Shown: positions 23,845 through 34,565 of the stretch, one piece after another
Position numbering within the stretch: position 1 is the stretch's first letter
Layout: every line of letters starts with the position of its first letter
Assembly (NCBI GenBank): GCA_030549495.1
Contig: JAUIRK010000333.1
Coordinates: 248,001-312,000 of the forward strand
DNA from: Nectonema munidae
Taxonomy: Eukaryota > Nematomorpha > Nectonematoida > Nectonematidae
Reading direction: 5' to 3'
DNA length: 64,000 nt
Made by a program: the position numbers and the translations under genes
The notes under the pieces: model-generated
Databases searched by the model: none
What the model was told of the DNA's origin: nothing
Seen by the model: the letters and a program-made list of their open reading frames with translations, nothing else

Positions 23845-23924
23845 AACGCCTTTTCACCAAAGAGCATGAATGGGTTTTAGCTTCAAATGAAGACGCTCAA
23901 ATTGGAATAAGCGACTATGCCCAA
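23845..23924 (+). CDS. GCSH: glycine cleavage system H protein, exon 2
   Basis: The exon reads RLFTKEHEWVLASNEDAQIG, then ISDYAQ, the highly conserved opening of the H-protein lipoyl domain (KHEW-V...GIS-YAQ in all kingdoms). It starts with two bases (phase 1 intron) after GTAG and ends at GCC CAA|GTATGC, phase 0. The 55-base intron that follows ends TTCACCATTTTAG. Confidence 0.88.
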
Positions 23925-23979
23925 GTATGCGCTCACTCAACGCCTACATCATTTCTCTGTCTACATTTCACCATTTTAG

Positions 23980-24043
23980 TCGAATCTTGGAGATGTTGTG
24001 TTTGCTGAACTTCCGGACGTTGGAAAAAGTTTGGAGAAAGGAG
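23980..24043 (+). CDS. GCSH: glycine cleavage system H protein, exon 3
   Basis: It encodes SNLGDVVFAELPDVGKSLEK plus GE at the junction, matching the LGD-VV--LP-VG--- block of H proteins. The exon runs from phase 0 to phase 1. The donor AGGAG|GTTTTT is weak, but it is the only one that joins in frame to exon 4, where the protein continues EECGALESVKAAS. Confidence 0.85.
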
Positions 24044-24127
24044 GTTTTTTGTCTTAACCCTATAAAAGAGGGGGCGGGCATCCTGCTTCCCTCCTCTCAA
24101 CTAAAACTTCGCTGAATTATATACTTT

Positions 24128-24195
24128 CAAACTTTGTGTCATTTCTTAAAATCGCTAGGTGCATCTTTTGAAACTATTTTTACCATGGTCTTCTA
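24128..24195. repeat. dispersed repeat, copy b (partner at 20940)
   Basis: Same core as 20940-21000 (CGCTAGGTGCATCTTTTGA with flanking matches), lying just inside GCSH intron 3. Two copies 3.2 kb apart flank the first three GCSH exons. Confidence 0.75.
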
Positions 24196-24782
24196 TGCGT
24201 AGGCAAAAAATTAGATCAATTTTTGAGTAATTAAATTAAGTTTAAAATTGAGGCTAACTTGAGCATACTTTCTAGTTTTATTTACGTCCTAAAACAAGGA
24301 AACCGGATTATAATAAGTTCGTCTGAAGAGATTAAGAAAAAGCATCTCGTCCTGGGATCATTAAAAACAATATCGGGCAAGAATTAATTCCAGAAGTTTT
24401 ACTTTTGATCTGGGTGGAAAATTTTTTCAGGAATATTGTTCTCATTTTAAACTAAATTCCTTCTTTTCTTTAGTCAAAAATCGTGAGTGTAAAAACCTTG
24501 ATTGTTTTTTACTATTTAAAAATGCTAAGTTTTTTACCCTCTCAAGATTTCGTTCACATTTTGCCTACAATTATTCTAATCTTATTAAGTATATCAAATT
24601 TAGAACGAAGGAAAATATTTTAACAGGATCAGCTTTCTGTTGGTGCGCCCTAATTAATATAATGTTGATTTTGATTAGTTAAAAAACAATTTTGGTGTGC
24701 TTTTGCCTAAAATGGTGATTATAACGTTATTCTTCTTGTAAAGAAAAAATACCTAAATAAATTTTAAAAATATTGCCTGTCC

Positions 24783-26600
24783 TCAAAAAATGACATTGGG
24801 ATAAAGAACATAATTTTGTCCTCCTTCAATATTGAAATCAAATAAAATGATTAATATCAACAAAAAGTGTCTTTTGTATGATAAGTTTCGAAACATGAAA
24901 TGCACAATGTTATTGCATTTTGTACAAATAGATTTTGCTTTTCCTGTGTGATGATTAGATCTTTTTCCTAAAATATGATGCACTCCATCAAATTCAGTTT
25001 CCAAAATGGCAATTGAAGAACGATCAGCCGCTTTTTTCACTCTTGCTTTTTACATAATGATTTGCAACATATCTTTTCAAAGTTAAAATATCAATTTTCT
25101 CATCGGACTCACTTTTGTAAATTATCCATGCTTTCACTCAGGCCATGTTATTAATTCTTGTCCAAAGAAGCCAATACCATTTTTGCTGCTATTTTTCATG
25201 CTATGATACTCAAGTCTCAAGATCAACTCCTCCCATGTATCGATTGTAGTTACTAATATCATTTGGTTGAGGAATTGAAGTTCCTTCTTTCGCTGCTTCA
25301 TTCCACCCACTAACTTTATTCAATGCCTCAACGAAGTCAAAATGTGTTCCAATCGTTACACATTGACCTTCGTTCTATCTCACAAATGGTTCTTCTCCTT
25401 TGTTATCTTACTCGTAATAAAAAGAGTCTCTTGGTGTTTTCTTCATATTCTTTGCAGATTGAACAGGACATTATCTGACTCTGTTTTTTCTCCCTAAGAG
25501 TTCCCGTTGCAAAATATCCTTTGTATCCAAAATATATTAGCAAATCTTTGTTTGTGAAAAGGTTATCAAGATAGATTGACGTTGAAAATGGCTTTATAAT
25601 TCCATCAATCATGTTCTAAATAACTTTTGTTCCCATACTCACATTACAAGCATTTGCATCAAGACTTTTGTCACAATAGAAATCAAAATTATAGCAAAAA
25701 CCTGTTACTCCACTCAGTGCCCATAATTTGTATCCCAATTGAATGAACTTACCCCTAATAAATTTCTTCAGAGTATGATGGCTATAATAGCGAACGATCA
25801 TCTCATCAACAGCACAACCCTCTCCTTAAATTTTTTGAATTGGTGGAAAGAACTTCTTAGCATGCTGTAAGGCGGGCTTACTAAAACCTTTGTCTTCCTT
25901 CGCCTTTTTGTTATCAAGAAAGTGTAGTATGGAATTTATTTCTAAAAAACGATTTTTTCGTATTGCTTTTTGTACAACATGAACTATCAAATCTTCATTG
26001 GGCCAACAATGTCCTTCAGAAGGTAGTGTATATGGCAGCTTGATAATAAAATTTCTATAAACACTTTCCACTCTTTTTTAAGTTTAGGTATCGCATCCAA
26101 AGGAAGAATACTACTCTTCCACAGATGGTAAGGATAGTCACGATCACGAATCGAACTTAGGCCATCTGGATCAAGAACCTACTCTCCCACCACTAAGTCA
26201 TCTGCTGAAAATATCACTATTAATTTGACAAAAGTAATTGTGAGACATCTTATATTCAATCGTATTCCTTGTTTCATCAGTCTTCTATATTATAATGTTG
26301 AACTTTATCATATATAAAAAGTTCCAAAACTTCCTGGTGTTTCTTTTGAGCATTTTTGTTTCATTTCTTCAAAGTTTTCAATAGGTGTTTTGTGTTCGAC
26401 TCGGATGTAAGCAGGTACAGTCTGTATCCAAAAAATAACTTCACTATTATTAGGCTATTTTTTTCCCTTATTCTTTTGATCATCATGATAAAAATCATGA
26501 ACTTCAAGGAACTTTAGTGAATTATTCGATTCCTAGTTCATCATTTCCTTCATCTTTATCTGACACTTCATAAACATTTGAAGGTGTTGCATTATTTCAC
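24783..26600 (-). pseudogene. piggyBac transposase relic (copy C) in GCSH intron 3
   Basis: Read on the minus strand: an acidic stub (VYEVSDKDEGNDEL, about 26560), then LIVHVVQKAIRKNRFLEINS and ILHFLDNKKAKEDKGFSKP (26071-25826), ahead of the catalytic core. Next comes LKKFIRGKFIQLGYKLWALS with GFCYNFDFYCDKS (25801-25616), where the first catalytic Asp block is degraded, then the second block IYLDNLFTNKDLLIYFGYKG with GTLREK (25612-25403). The C-terminal Cys/His region reads HILGKRSNHHTGKAKSICTK (about 24990-24900). Several frame changes make it non-functional. It lies antisense to GCSH and is split by a SINE at 26087-26206. Confidence 0.75.
26087..26206 (-). mobile_element. tRNA-derived SINE inserted in the piggyBac relic
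   Basis: On the minus strand the head reads GATGACTTAGTGGTGGGAGA, with a box-A-like TAGTGGTGGGAGA, and then a box-B-like AAGTTCGATTCGT about 36 bases later. These are the internal RNA polymerase III promoter elements of a tRNA. The body ends GCGATACCTAAACTT, close to the end of the SINE at 63633-63780 (ACGATACCTTTACCTTT), so both probably belong to one family. I could not define target duplications. Confidence 0.6.
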
Positions 26601-28121
26601 AAGTACCCAATTTCCCTTCCAGTGAATCATAAAATATAAAAGCTTACACTCCTTGGATACAAGAGTTCAGAATAAATTATAAAAGAAATATGTGTTAGTT
26701 TAACCTTTGCTTGGTTCTATAGAGCCTGACTGGCCTTGTAGTGTTTTGATGATCTGAATTCGCTTGAAACTTTTTGCTTGTAATTGAAAGAAAAAGGGTT
26801 TTGGCAATAAAAAGATTCAAGATGTCTTCATACATCGATAACAACTCTATAGCGGAATACGGAATACGATACGTGATAAACGCGACGTTTTTTGCACCTT
26901 CGAAAGAGAGAGTTTTTTACTCAAATTTTTTTTGCTTGATTGGAACGAATACAATGGAAAATAAAAAATTAGAAACTCATGTATAAAAAGAAAGAAAAAA
27001 AGTTTTTTTTGTAAAATTTTTTTGAAGTTTTCTGTTTTCTTAAATAAATTTGGTCTTACAAAACAGGTGAAAAAATATTTAAAAAAGTATGCATAACTGT
27101 AACAATTTTAACAAAGAAGTGTTTGATAATAGTATTTCTTAGAAGAGGTTTAGAAATTTTTACTTATATTTCCTTTGAACATTTTTTCTCTAAAAAATTT
27201 TCAATGAGTGGAACTTGATAAAGTACAAAAACAAAGATGTTATAGCATAAGCCGATTCCTGTTTAGATTTTATTATCAAAAAACTTAGAAATCCATTCTT
27301 GCATATGTAAGTTATGTAAATTAGGCAAAATATCCTACTGAAAATGTTGAAATATGAGTAGCTAACAATGAGATTCTCCGAAAATTTTTGAATAGCCTAT
27401 ATAAGCCTTTTTACAGTGCAACTTGGGTTTACAACCAAATTGGTTTACGTAATGCTAACAAAAATAGCCAGATCATGAATGCGATCTTGAGTCTTCATCT
27501 TTATATGTCGGGTAAAGAAACGGTTTTATGGAAGGTCTCACTGTACTTCTAGAAATTTATTCTATATGGCATTCAAAATTTAAAAATTGGCCAGTGATAA
27601 TCGATTCGTATTTCTTAATTCTTATCTCATTGATTTTTGGTCAAAAAAAGAAAATATGGCGTTAAGTAAATTTTAGTGTATTTGTAGATGGCGTTGAATA
27701 AATTTTATTTTTTCAATAGATCTCACGTTTTTATTCACTCATTAAAAATTATTTTAATTTAAAATTAAAATTAGTTCCTCATTATTATTTTTAAATTCAA
27801 TTGTTTGCGATCTAAAAATTATAAAAATGGCCTCGAGAGGCCCAATACAGCCTTTCGGGGTGGTAAGAAATTACGGCCATGCGAGGATACGTCTACTTAT
27901 ATCTTCACTATTCTTCCATCAATGAGAGAAAATCAATCAAATTGCTGTAATAGCAATTTGTGTTACATCATCTATGTAAGGAGTACTGCATAGAAGAAAT
28001 AGAACCAGTAGGCTTATTGATGTATATATTTCACATCATTGCTAAAAGCGAACTCATTGCAATATTATCCTATTCAAAAATAACGAGTAGCGCCGAATGC
28101 CATTTTTTGAGGACAGCCAAA

Positions 28122-28333
28122 TTACCCTCTGTATAATACGAAACCGAAAGTATGAATTGTCGATATCAAGTTGTTTACATCAAATATATACATTTAGTCT
28201 CTTATAATACAAAAATAAATTTCTTATTATTATAATATAAAAAATATTCTCTTATAAATTACTCTCTGTATAATACGAAAGTATGAATTGTCGATATCAA
28301 GTTGTTTACATCAAATATATACATTTAGTCTAT
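28122..28333. repeat. direct repeat pair of about 77 bp
   Basis: The two arms are 28122-28205 and 28257-28333. They share CTCTGTATAATACGAAA, AGTATGAATTGTCGATATCA, GTTGTTTACATCAAATATA and CATTTAGTCT, nearly identical apart from a small insertion in the first arm. A spacer of about 50 bases lies between them. It is a recent local duplication within GCSH intron 3. Confidence 0.85.
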
Positions 28334-28681
28334 AGCACTTTGAGTTTCATCACACTCTTTTGCAATTCCGTCATATCCTTTTGCAATTTTGTTACATAAG
28401 TTATTCAACAGCAAATTATATTGAAACCAATTAAGCAGGTTTCAGTATAAATTTTCTTAGATATTGTTATTTTTATTGGTCGCTAATGAGATCATCACTG
28501 CTACTAAATTCATAAGAGTGGCTCAAATATTCAAAAATTACAATTAGAAGACAGTTGAGAATAAAGTAGGGGTGAATAATTATGATGAAATAATAGTCTT
28601 CATTTTTGTCAAAGCTTACTTTATTTGCAAGCCTGGATGAATTCAGTGCACGTGATTCATCTCCCTTGTCCTTAACTTTAG

Positions 28682-28813
28682 AAGAATGCGGTGCGCTGGA
28701 AAGTGTAAAAGCGGCCAGTAGTATCTTTGCTCCTCTTTCTGGTGTAGTTGTTGAGAAGAACGTAAATGTTGAAGATGATCCCAGCTTAATCAACAGATCA
28801 CCTCTTGATAAGG
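28682..28813 (+). CDS. GCSH: glycine cleavage system H protein, exon 4 (lipoyl-lysine exon)
   Basis: It encodes ECGALESVKAASSIFAPLSG, then VVVEKNVNVEDDPSLINRSP and LDK. The Lys of ESVKAAS is the site to which lipoate is attached in every H protein; the swinging lipoyl arm carries the aminomethyl group from the P protein to the T protein. The exon begins with two bases after CTTAACTTTAG and ends AAG G|GTTGTT, phase 1. Together with exon 5 it restores the family's GW-(L/F)-K motif across the junction. Confidence 0.92.
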
Positions 28814-28862
28814 GTTGTTTCAATTTTCCTTTATCCCTTTTTTTCATCTTCAGCCATTTCAG

Positions 28863-28969
28863 GTTGGCTCTTTAAAATCAAGCTGGCTACCAAGTCTGAC
28901 TTGGATTCGCTGATGAGTGAAGAAAGTTATTCAGAATTCTTAAAAGCTCAAACTAAATCAACCATATAA
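28863..28969 (+). CDS. GCSH: glycine cleavage system H protein, exon 5 (C terminus)
   Basis: It starts with two bases that complete Gly, then WLFKIKLATKSDLDSLMSEE, SYSEFLKAQTKSTI and TAA. The GWL-K-------L--LM----Y-- pattern is the standard C terminus of H protein. A 49-base intron with acceptor AGCCATTTCAG precedes it. The natural stop shows the gene is complete in the window. Confidence 0.92.
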
Positions 28970-29074
28970 TTTTTATTGAGAGTTCGCTCATTGTGGAAAA
29001 TGTTTTGCGTTTTATCATAGTTTTTTTTATACCCCAATTTTAGCGAATTCAATTCTTCTTTTTGAATTTTTCTC

Positions 29075-29080
29075 AATAAA
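29075..29080 (+). terminator. candidate polyadenylation signal of GCSH
   Basis: AATAAA stands 106 bases after the GCSH stop codon, within a T-rich 3' flank. It is the first canonical hexamer downstream of the stop in the sense strand. Confidence 0.55.
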
Positions 29081-30212
29081 AAGTTTCCTTTTAAATTATT
29101 TAACTCTTTCAATCATGGGTCGGTGGTGACGCTTTGTTCCTGAAAGGTTTAAAAATGAAGTAACATTTTGTAATTTCAATAGACTTTGATTTATTGAAAG
29201 ATGATGATGATGATGCAATCTGTGCAAATATATAAGAGTGCCAGGCTTCTATAAAAACTATTTTAGGTGCAAAGAATTTCAGTCTTGTTGTTTCCAATAA
29301 ATCATTTTTGAAATCTGCCTTTAAATCATTTTTAGGTTTGGAAATCAAAAAAATATCGTAAGGACGTAGGGCTGATTTCGCGACTTGTGAAAAATTTTGT
29401 TAACGAATTTGCAAAATCTTTAAAATATTTTTCGTGAGCCATTATTATTTACATAAAGTGGGTGAACTTTTAGTTCTTGTTGTTGGAAAGAACTAAAAAT
29501 TAAAAATTTTAATTTTTTAATTTTAATCTGTCTGATAGGGCATGGTCATATAGAAAATCTACATAATAATATACGTATGCAGTGCTGTATTTCGAAAATT
29601 ATTTTGGAGCAGGGAGGGGGCATAAAAGATTGCTGCTTCGGGCTATTTCTCAATTCCCTCACCCTGAATACGCCACTGTATGTAAGAATAGGTTTATATA
29701 AAGCTTTAGCTGAAAAATGTGTATCTTTGTGTGTCATTATACATTTTGCAGACATAAGATACAGAAAAGTTGAAGCATGAAAAAGAAATTTAGATGGCGT
29801 TAAAAATAAATATATATATTTTTGTATAAATGAGTTCACGAAATATTTTCCATGTTTTTTTTTTGAAGATATCTTTGGAATAAACGATTGAAAAATTTAT
29901 GAATATCGTCTATTTAATCAATAAGCATGTTTCAATAAATTTTCAAGTAATTTATTTAGTTTAATTTTCAAATTTCATTTCTAATTACTTTAACACCTTT
30001 AATAGATTAATAATGGTAGAGATAATCTGAGGTGTAGTAATCTTCACTGCCTCTATAGTTGCTGCCCATAAGATACGACAAAAGTGGCCACTATAGACAG
30101 GTGAGCGGCCGTTTTGAATTTCAATGTTTGCATTGCATAATGGCATAAATACTGCACTTTTTCTATAAAACAACTAATAAATTTGCTTGTGCAGTCACGG
30201 TAATAGTAAAAC
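29081..30212. other. intergenic stretch; fragment of a GC-richer repeat at about 29560-29700
   Basis: No gene supported. Around 29575-29695 a GC-richer patch reads GGAGGGGGCATAAAAGATTG ... CACCCTGAATACGCCACTG, resembling a short interspersed repeat, but the ends could not be defined. Confidence 0.4.
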
Positions 30213-30281
30213 CTGCTTAAGCGAGCCAGTCTCGGGACCAAATTAAACTGGCTCACTTAGGCAGGTGGCTCGTTTAAGCAG
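30213..30281. repeat. hairpin at the Tigger element end (subterminal inverted repeat)
   Basis: CTGCTTAAGCGAGCCA (30213-30228) and TGGCTCGTTTAAGCAG (30266-30281) are inverted repeats with one mismatch around a 37-base loop containing another CTGGCTCACTTAGGCAG. The wording CTGCTTAAGCGAGCC is typical of Tigger/pogo termini and lies next to the transposase relic at 30371-31212. Confidence 0.65.
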
Positions 30282-30370
30282 AAAACAAAAAATTAAAAAA
30301 AATTTTTATTTAACATTGAAATAATCACTAATAAAATATTGTTTTAACCTTTTTATGCCCATCGTAGATG

Positions 30371-31212
30371 TTATACTTTGCTTAGATATGAGGCGTTTCC
30401 ATGATGAGAAGCGAATCTTTTTAGTTCTTCGAGATAACCTAATGCTTTAAGCACTGAACAAGGCTCAGGTTCATTGTATACATTATCCATATCATTCTCT
30501 GAGTCTTCGCTATCACTTGAGTTGACATTTTCAGAATCGAGTAGTTCCTGAACAGGTAAATCCCAACTTACTAACTCATTGTTAGTTATCGCCAGCTCTT
30601 TATCGATTTCATCAAGTTTATCATACTCTTCACTAAACAAGTTTTTCGAAAGTAGAAGTATTGAAGCTGATACATCGTTTAAATTTTCATTTTCTTCGTC
30701 CCTTTCGCATATTACCTGATTGTTTTCTACTGAGTTAAAACCACAATGAGCAAAACATTTCTGAATTGTCAAACGTTCAACTTCGTCCCATGAGTTACTT
30801 AACTAATATATTGCTTGAAGAAGAGTACTTTAATTAAAAACTTTAGGTCATGTGATGGTTTCATCAATTTGCAATTGATTTAAAATATATGTGAGTTGTT
30901 TTTTTCTGTATTTCAATTTAACAGTCTGAATGACCCCTTGATCGATTGGTTGGCATACATGTGTTGTGTTTGCAGGTAAAAAAAATTAATTTTATGTTTT
31001 CAAGGTGAAGATGAAAATGAGAAGACGCGTTTTCTAAAAAAAACAAAAAAAATTTCTTTTTGGGCTTGCATGCTTTTGCGTAAAAAAACCTGTCTCCAAG
31101 TTTTCGAATTATTCAAGTAGGTGACAGATAAATTTTCAACTTTTATAGCTTTGAAACAACGAGGTTTTTTGTTCTTCCCAATCACGACAGGCTTGAGGAA
31201 CTTTACTGTCAA
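30371..31212 (-). pseudogene. Tigger/pogo transposase relic, catalytic and C-terminal parts
   Basis: Read on the minus strand: LKPVVIGKNKKPRCFKAIK and LSVTYLNNSKTWRQVF (31212-31060) match the core between catalytic Asp residues of CENP-B-like Tigger transposases. LPANTTHVCQPIDQGVIQTV with KLKYRKK (about 30975-30890) is the LP-NTT---QP-D-GVI motif near the third acidic residue. LTIQKCFAHCGFNS (about 30770-30730) begins the usual acidic C-terminal tail (SSDSEDSENDMDN). Frameshifts separate the three parts, and the N-terminal DNA-binding half is missing. The relic abuts piggyBac copy D at about 31.22 kb. Confidence 0.8.
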
Positions 31213-31230
31213 TTACTGCCTGAAGGAACT

Positions 31231-32700
31231 TTGGTTTCAAGATGTGTGATTCACGATGATGATGATGATGATAATAGACAAACTACTAATCAAATCGAAT
31301 CAGTTAAAAGAAAAAAGTTTTTTCATTGGAACAGTGGGTGTGTTATTTTTCATGAAAATGAATTCAAAGAAGCTCTTCACCCAAGTTGCTATGATAACGC
31401 CAACTTGAATTTGATGGATGTTTTTTATATTAATTTTTGACTGAAACTCTCATTAACATGGGTTGTTTCATTCACAAACAATTATGCTTCGCAAAACAAC
31501 TTTAATTTGAACTTGAGTAATGATGAATTTAAAGTTTTTTTTTCGTATTTTCACTCTAATTGGCTACCATAAATTACCTAAATATCGCATGTATTGGAAC
31601 AAGAGTGAGGATTGTGATGTGAAAATTGTATTGTTGGCAATGAGGAGAGATAGGTTTGATGAAATAAAAAAGTACTTACATTTTTCAGACAACAATCAAC
31701 TTGACTCGAGTGATAAGTTCACCAAAATAAGACCTCTTGTTGACAAACTAAATCAAATTTTTTCTTCAAATGCTCCTGTAGCAGAGTTTCATGCTATAGA
31801 TGAAACGATGATACCGTATTATGGTCGTCAACATCTGAAACAGTTCATCAAAGGAAAGCCTCAAAGGTTTGGGTATAAGCAATGGTCAGATTGCATTCAA
31901 TCTGGATATTTAGTGAACTTTGATCTTTATCAAGGTAAATCGGAAAAAAGAAGTACAGGGCTAACTTTTGGGGAATCTGTAGTACTCAACTTTGTTGAGA
32001 AAAAAAACAAGAAGATCATCAACTCATACCATTATGTCATGAATAATTTTTTTTTCAACATTGAACTTGTTTCAAATTATTAAAGAAAAAAACAGAACAT
32101 GAGGCTACCTACCATAAAAGAGAAAAGGCTGCTCAATTTTCCTAAAAAAGGTGAAAAAGATTTTAAGAAAGAACCTAGAGGGAATTTTACGGCATACAAT
32201 TCCTCTTCTTTTAACATTTGTGAGTGGTTTGATAATCGGGTTGTGATATGTGGATCTAACAAGTATGGTGTAGAGCCACTAAGTAAAATTTCACGATACT
32301 CGCGTACATTAAAAAGTAGGATAAAAATAAATCAGCCAAAGCTTTTAAATGTTTATAATCGAGAGATGGGGCATGTAGACAGAATGGACCAAAATCTCAT
32401 GATTTATAAAAGTTGTTTAAGAGGAAAAAAATGGTATATGCCTATTGTAATGCATCTTTTTGATACATTGATCATACAAGCTTGGCTTGTGTACAGGTTG
32501 ACCCCGAACCCTAAAAAAAAAGAAAGTCCCAATCCTGCAGACATCACAAGACTGGACACTTGGCCACTCCGATTGAAGACAATAAAAGATTGAAATATCG
32601 ACATTGTCATTCCAAAACTCCCATAAAATGCATCACATGCAATGTTGCAGTTAAATGCTTTATCGCTTACCATACTAAAATTAAAAAAATGTTTTAATAA
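31231..32700 (+). pseudogene. piggyBac transposase relic (copy D, best preserved)
   Basis: Domains in order: an acidic N terminus (31231-31440, with a GATGATGAT run giving Asp repeats), then NNYASQNNFNLNL and KYRMYWNKSEDCDVKIVLLA (to 31640). The catalytic block IDETMIPYYGRQHLKQFIKG with GYLVNFDLYQGK and FGESVVLNFVEKKNKK follows (31790-32020). A second block reads YHYVMNNFFFNIEL, where the expected catalytic Asp of the DN-FF motif is Asn. The third block is NREMGHVDRMDQNLMIYKSC (about 32360-32415), followed by WYMPIVMHLFDTLIIQAWLV. The C-terminal Cys/His cluster is CHSKTPIKCITCNVAVKCFI. At least three frame breaks and the Asp-to-Asn change make it inactive. It most resembles copy A. Confidence 0.85.
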
Positions 32701-32810
32701 AATCGTGTTTTGCTTTTACACATTTTTTGGGCTGTACGAACGTTCACCCCATATATAGTACGGCATTTTTTTTAAAAACGAAAAAAAATTTTTTTTATTG
32801 TACCCAAATT
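32591..32810 (+). repeat. piggyBac 3' end, first of two direct copies
   Basis: This 220-base segment (end of the Cys/His cluster, the stop, then ACGAACGTTCACCCCATATA and CGGCATTTTTTTTAAAAACG) recurs at 34101-34320 with only a few substitutions. It belongs to copy D here. Confidence 0.9.
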
Positions 32811-34100
32811 TCGTTTATTAGTAGTGTGTAAACTTTGATATATCACCTTCATTAGATAAAACGAAATATTTTTGCTTCGGCATTTCAGATAATCAAATTA
32901 AATGGACTTTTCGGCACTTGAAGGAACTATGCATTACTGACCTATCGGCATGAAAGAGTGGACCATTGACAAGTACTTTTCTTGAGGTTACATCTAAATC
33001 ATTCAAACGTTAAATAGTTTATTTCCTCATTACCTCTTTTTCGACCTTTGTGTTGAAGAAGCATTTCTTTCATATTACTGTAAAATTTCACTTTTTTTAA
33101 GAATAATAAATTCTTTGCACCTGATCTTTGCTCACACCAAACTTTTCTCCTACTAAGCGAGAGCTTTTTAGTTTTTCATAGGCTTCAATACCTTTACTTT
33201 TGAGAAAGCATTAAAGTCTTTATTTTTTAACTAATTTTAACTTAAAACGTACCAACATATCCTTAATTTTGAATAGAGATTCAGTTACAAAAAAGACTAA
33301 ATTAGCTAATTCAAACCAATAATTATTTTTTACAGAATTATATTTGTAAGTAAAGTTGAATCCTATGTTTTAAAACTTTAATTGATCATTTACACATCAA
33401 TAAGAGTAGAAAAGACTGACTATCATATTTAGTCTTAATAAAGATGAAAAAGTTAAGAAACGACTCATCTGTTTCTAAAATGTATTTTAATTAGTTTTTA
33501 ACAATAAATACCCCAAAAAACATTTAGAGCTTTTAATACTCCACACCAAAATTATTGTGACTTTTAAAAAAGATAAATGATCACTTATTTTATAAGAAGA
33601 TTTATTACAGAAAGGCAACCGTTTTTTAATGCCAATAATAATTTTTAGAGAACCAATAAATTTACTATCTTTTAAATACAAATTTGATAAAACATATCTA
33701 TCACAAAAAACACCTACGTCCTACAAGCAAACTAATTACTATCACACTTCTACCCAATCTTATGCGAAAAGTTTCTTACATGGAAATATAGCAATGCGCA
33801 AAATAAGGATTGGAACAAGACTAACAAAAAGAAAGGAAAAATAAGTTCATTCGCATACTCACAAAATACGAGCCTATCACTGTCACATTTCCTGTCCATT
33901 CTTCATTGTAGTCACTGATGAGATAAAGAACAAGGAAGTAGCTAATACATGTATGTAATAACATGAATGTATGCAGGGTGTCTACCAAATTTCAAAAATG
34001 AAATTCAAGAGGTTTTCAAGGTTTACAATATTATTTCATTTATATAGATTATATGAAGTTATAAGTTCAAACTTTTTATTTTATGAAAAAGAGAGCATAT
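32811..34100. other. AT-rich stretch between the two piggyBac 3' ends
   Basis: No supported gene. Short frames (33487-33681, 33629-33844) show no domain. It is bounded by the two direct copies and could have arrived with a duplication, or be the remnant of a second piggyBac body. Confidence 0.4.
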
Positions 34101-34320
34101 TGAAATGTCGACATTGTCATTCCAAAACTCCCATAAAATGCATCAAATGCAATGTTGCAGTTAAATGCTTTATCGCTTACCATACTAAAATTAAAAAAAT
34201 GTTTTAATAAAATCATGTTTTGCTTTTACACATTTTTTGGGGTGTACGAACGTTCACCCCATATATGGTACGGCATTTTTTTTAAAAACGAAAAAAATTT
34301 TTTTTTTATTGTACCCAATT
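34101..34320 (+). repeat. piggyBac 3' end, second direct copy
   Basis: Nearly identical to 32591-32810, including KCRHCHSKTPIKCIKCNVAV in frame and the same ACGAACGTTCACCCCATATA tail. Upstream of it (33971-34100) there is no piggyBac coding sequence, so this is a solo 3' end. That points to an internally deleted element or a local duplication. Confidence 0.9.
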
Positions 34321-34565
34321 TTTTTTTAAATTTATAAGTAAGCATTTTAACTTTGCGAATGATTGCTTTTATTAGTTTCGCTTCTTGATCAATTTTTTGT
34401 AATTTCATCTGTACCATCTAATTTTCTTTCATTTTTCTTCAAGCTCTTTCAAATCCATCTCCATTTTTCTCTTCATTTCTTTTCTAACCTTTTCGGCGTT
34501 TACTTCGTTTTGCTATTTATCTAATGCATCTTTGTACAAAGCTTTCGCATTACCAACACTTGATA

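Larger units (their letters stand above)
24044..28681. other. GCSH intron 3, 4.6 kb, loaded with mobile DNA
   Basis: This single intron accounts for most of the gene's length. It contains dispersed repeat copy b (24128), piggyBac copy C (24783-26600, opposite strand), a SINE inside that relic (26087-26206) and a direct repeat (28122-28333). Frames such as 26774-26986 and 27805-27993 have no recognisable domain. Confidence 0.7.

Noticed and set aside
26774-26986. A plus-strand frame in GCSH intron 3 as an alternative exon
   Set aside because: It has no H-protein similarity and no suitable phase or splice sites. Exons 3 and 4 already join precisely.
28473-28847. A 124-codon minus-strand frame over GCSH exon 4
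   Set aside because: It is the antisense shadow of a well-supported exon with H-protein motifs.
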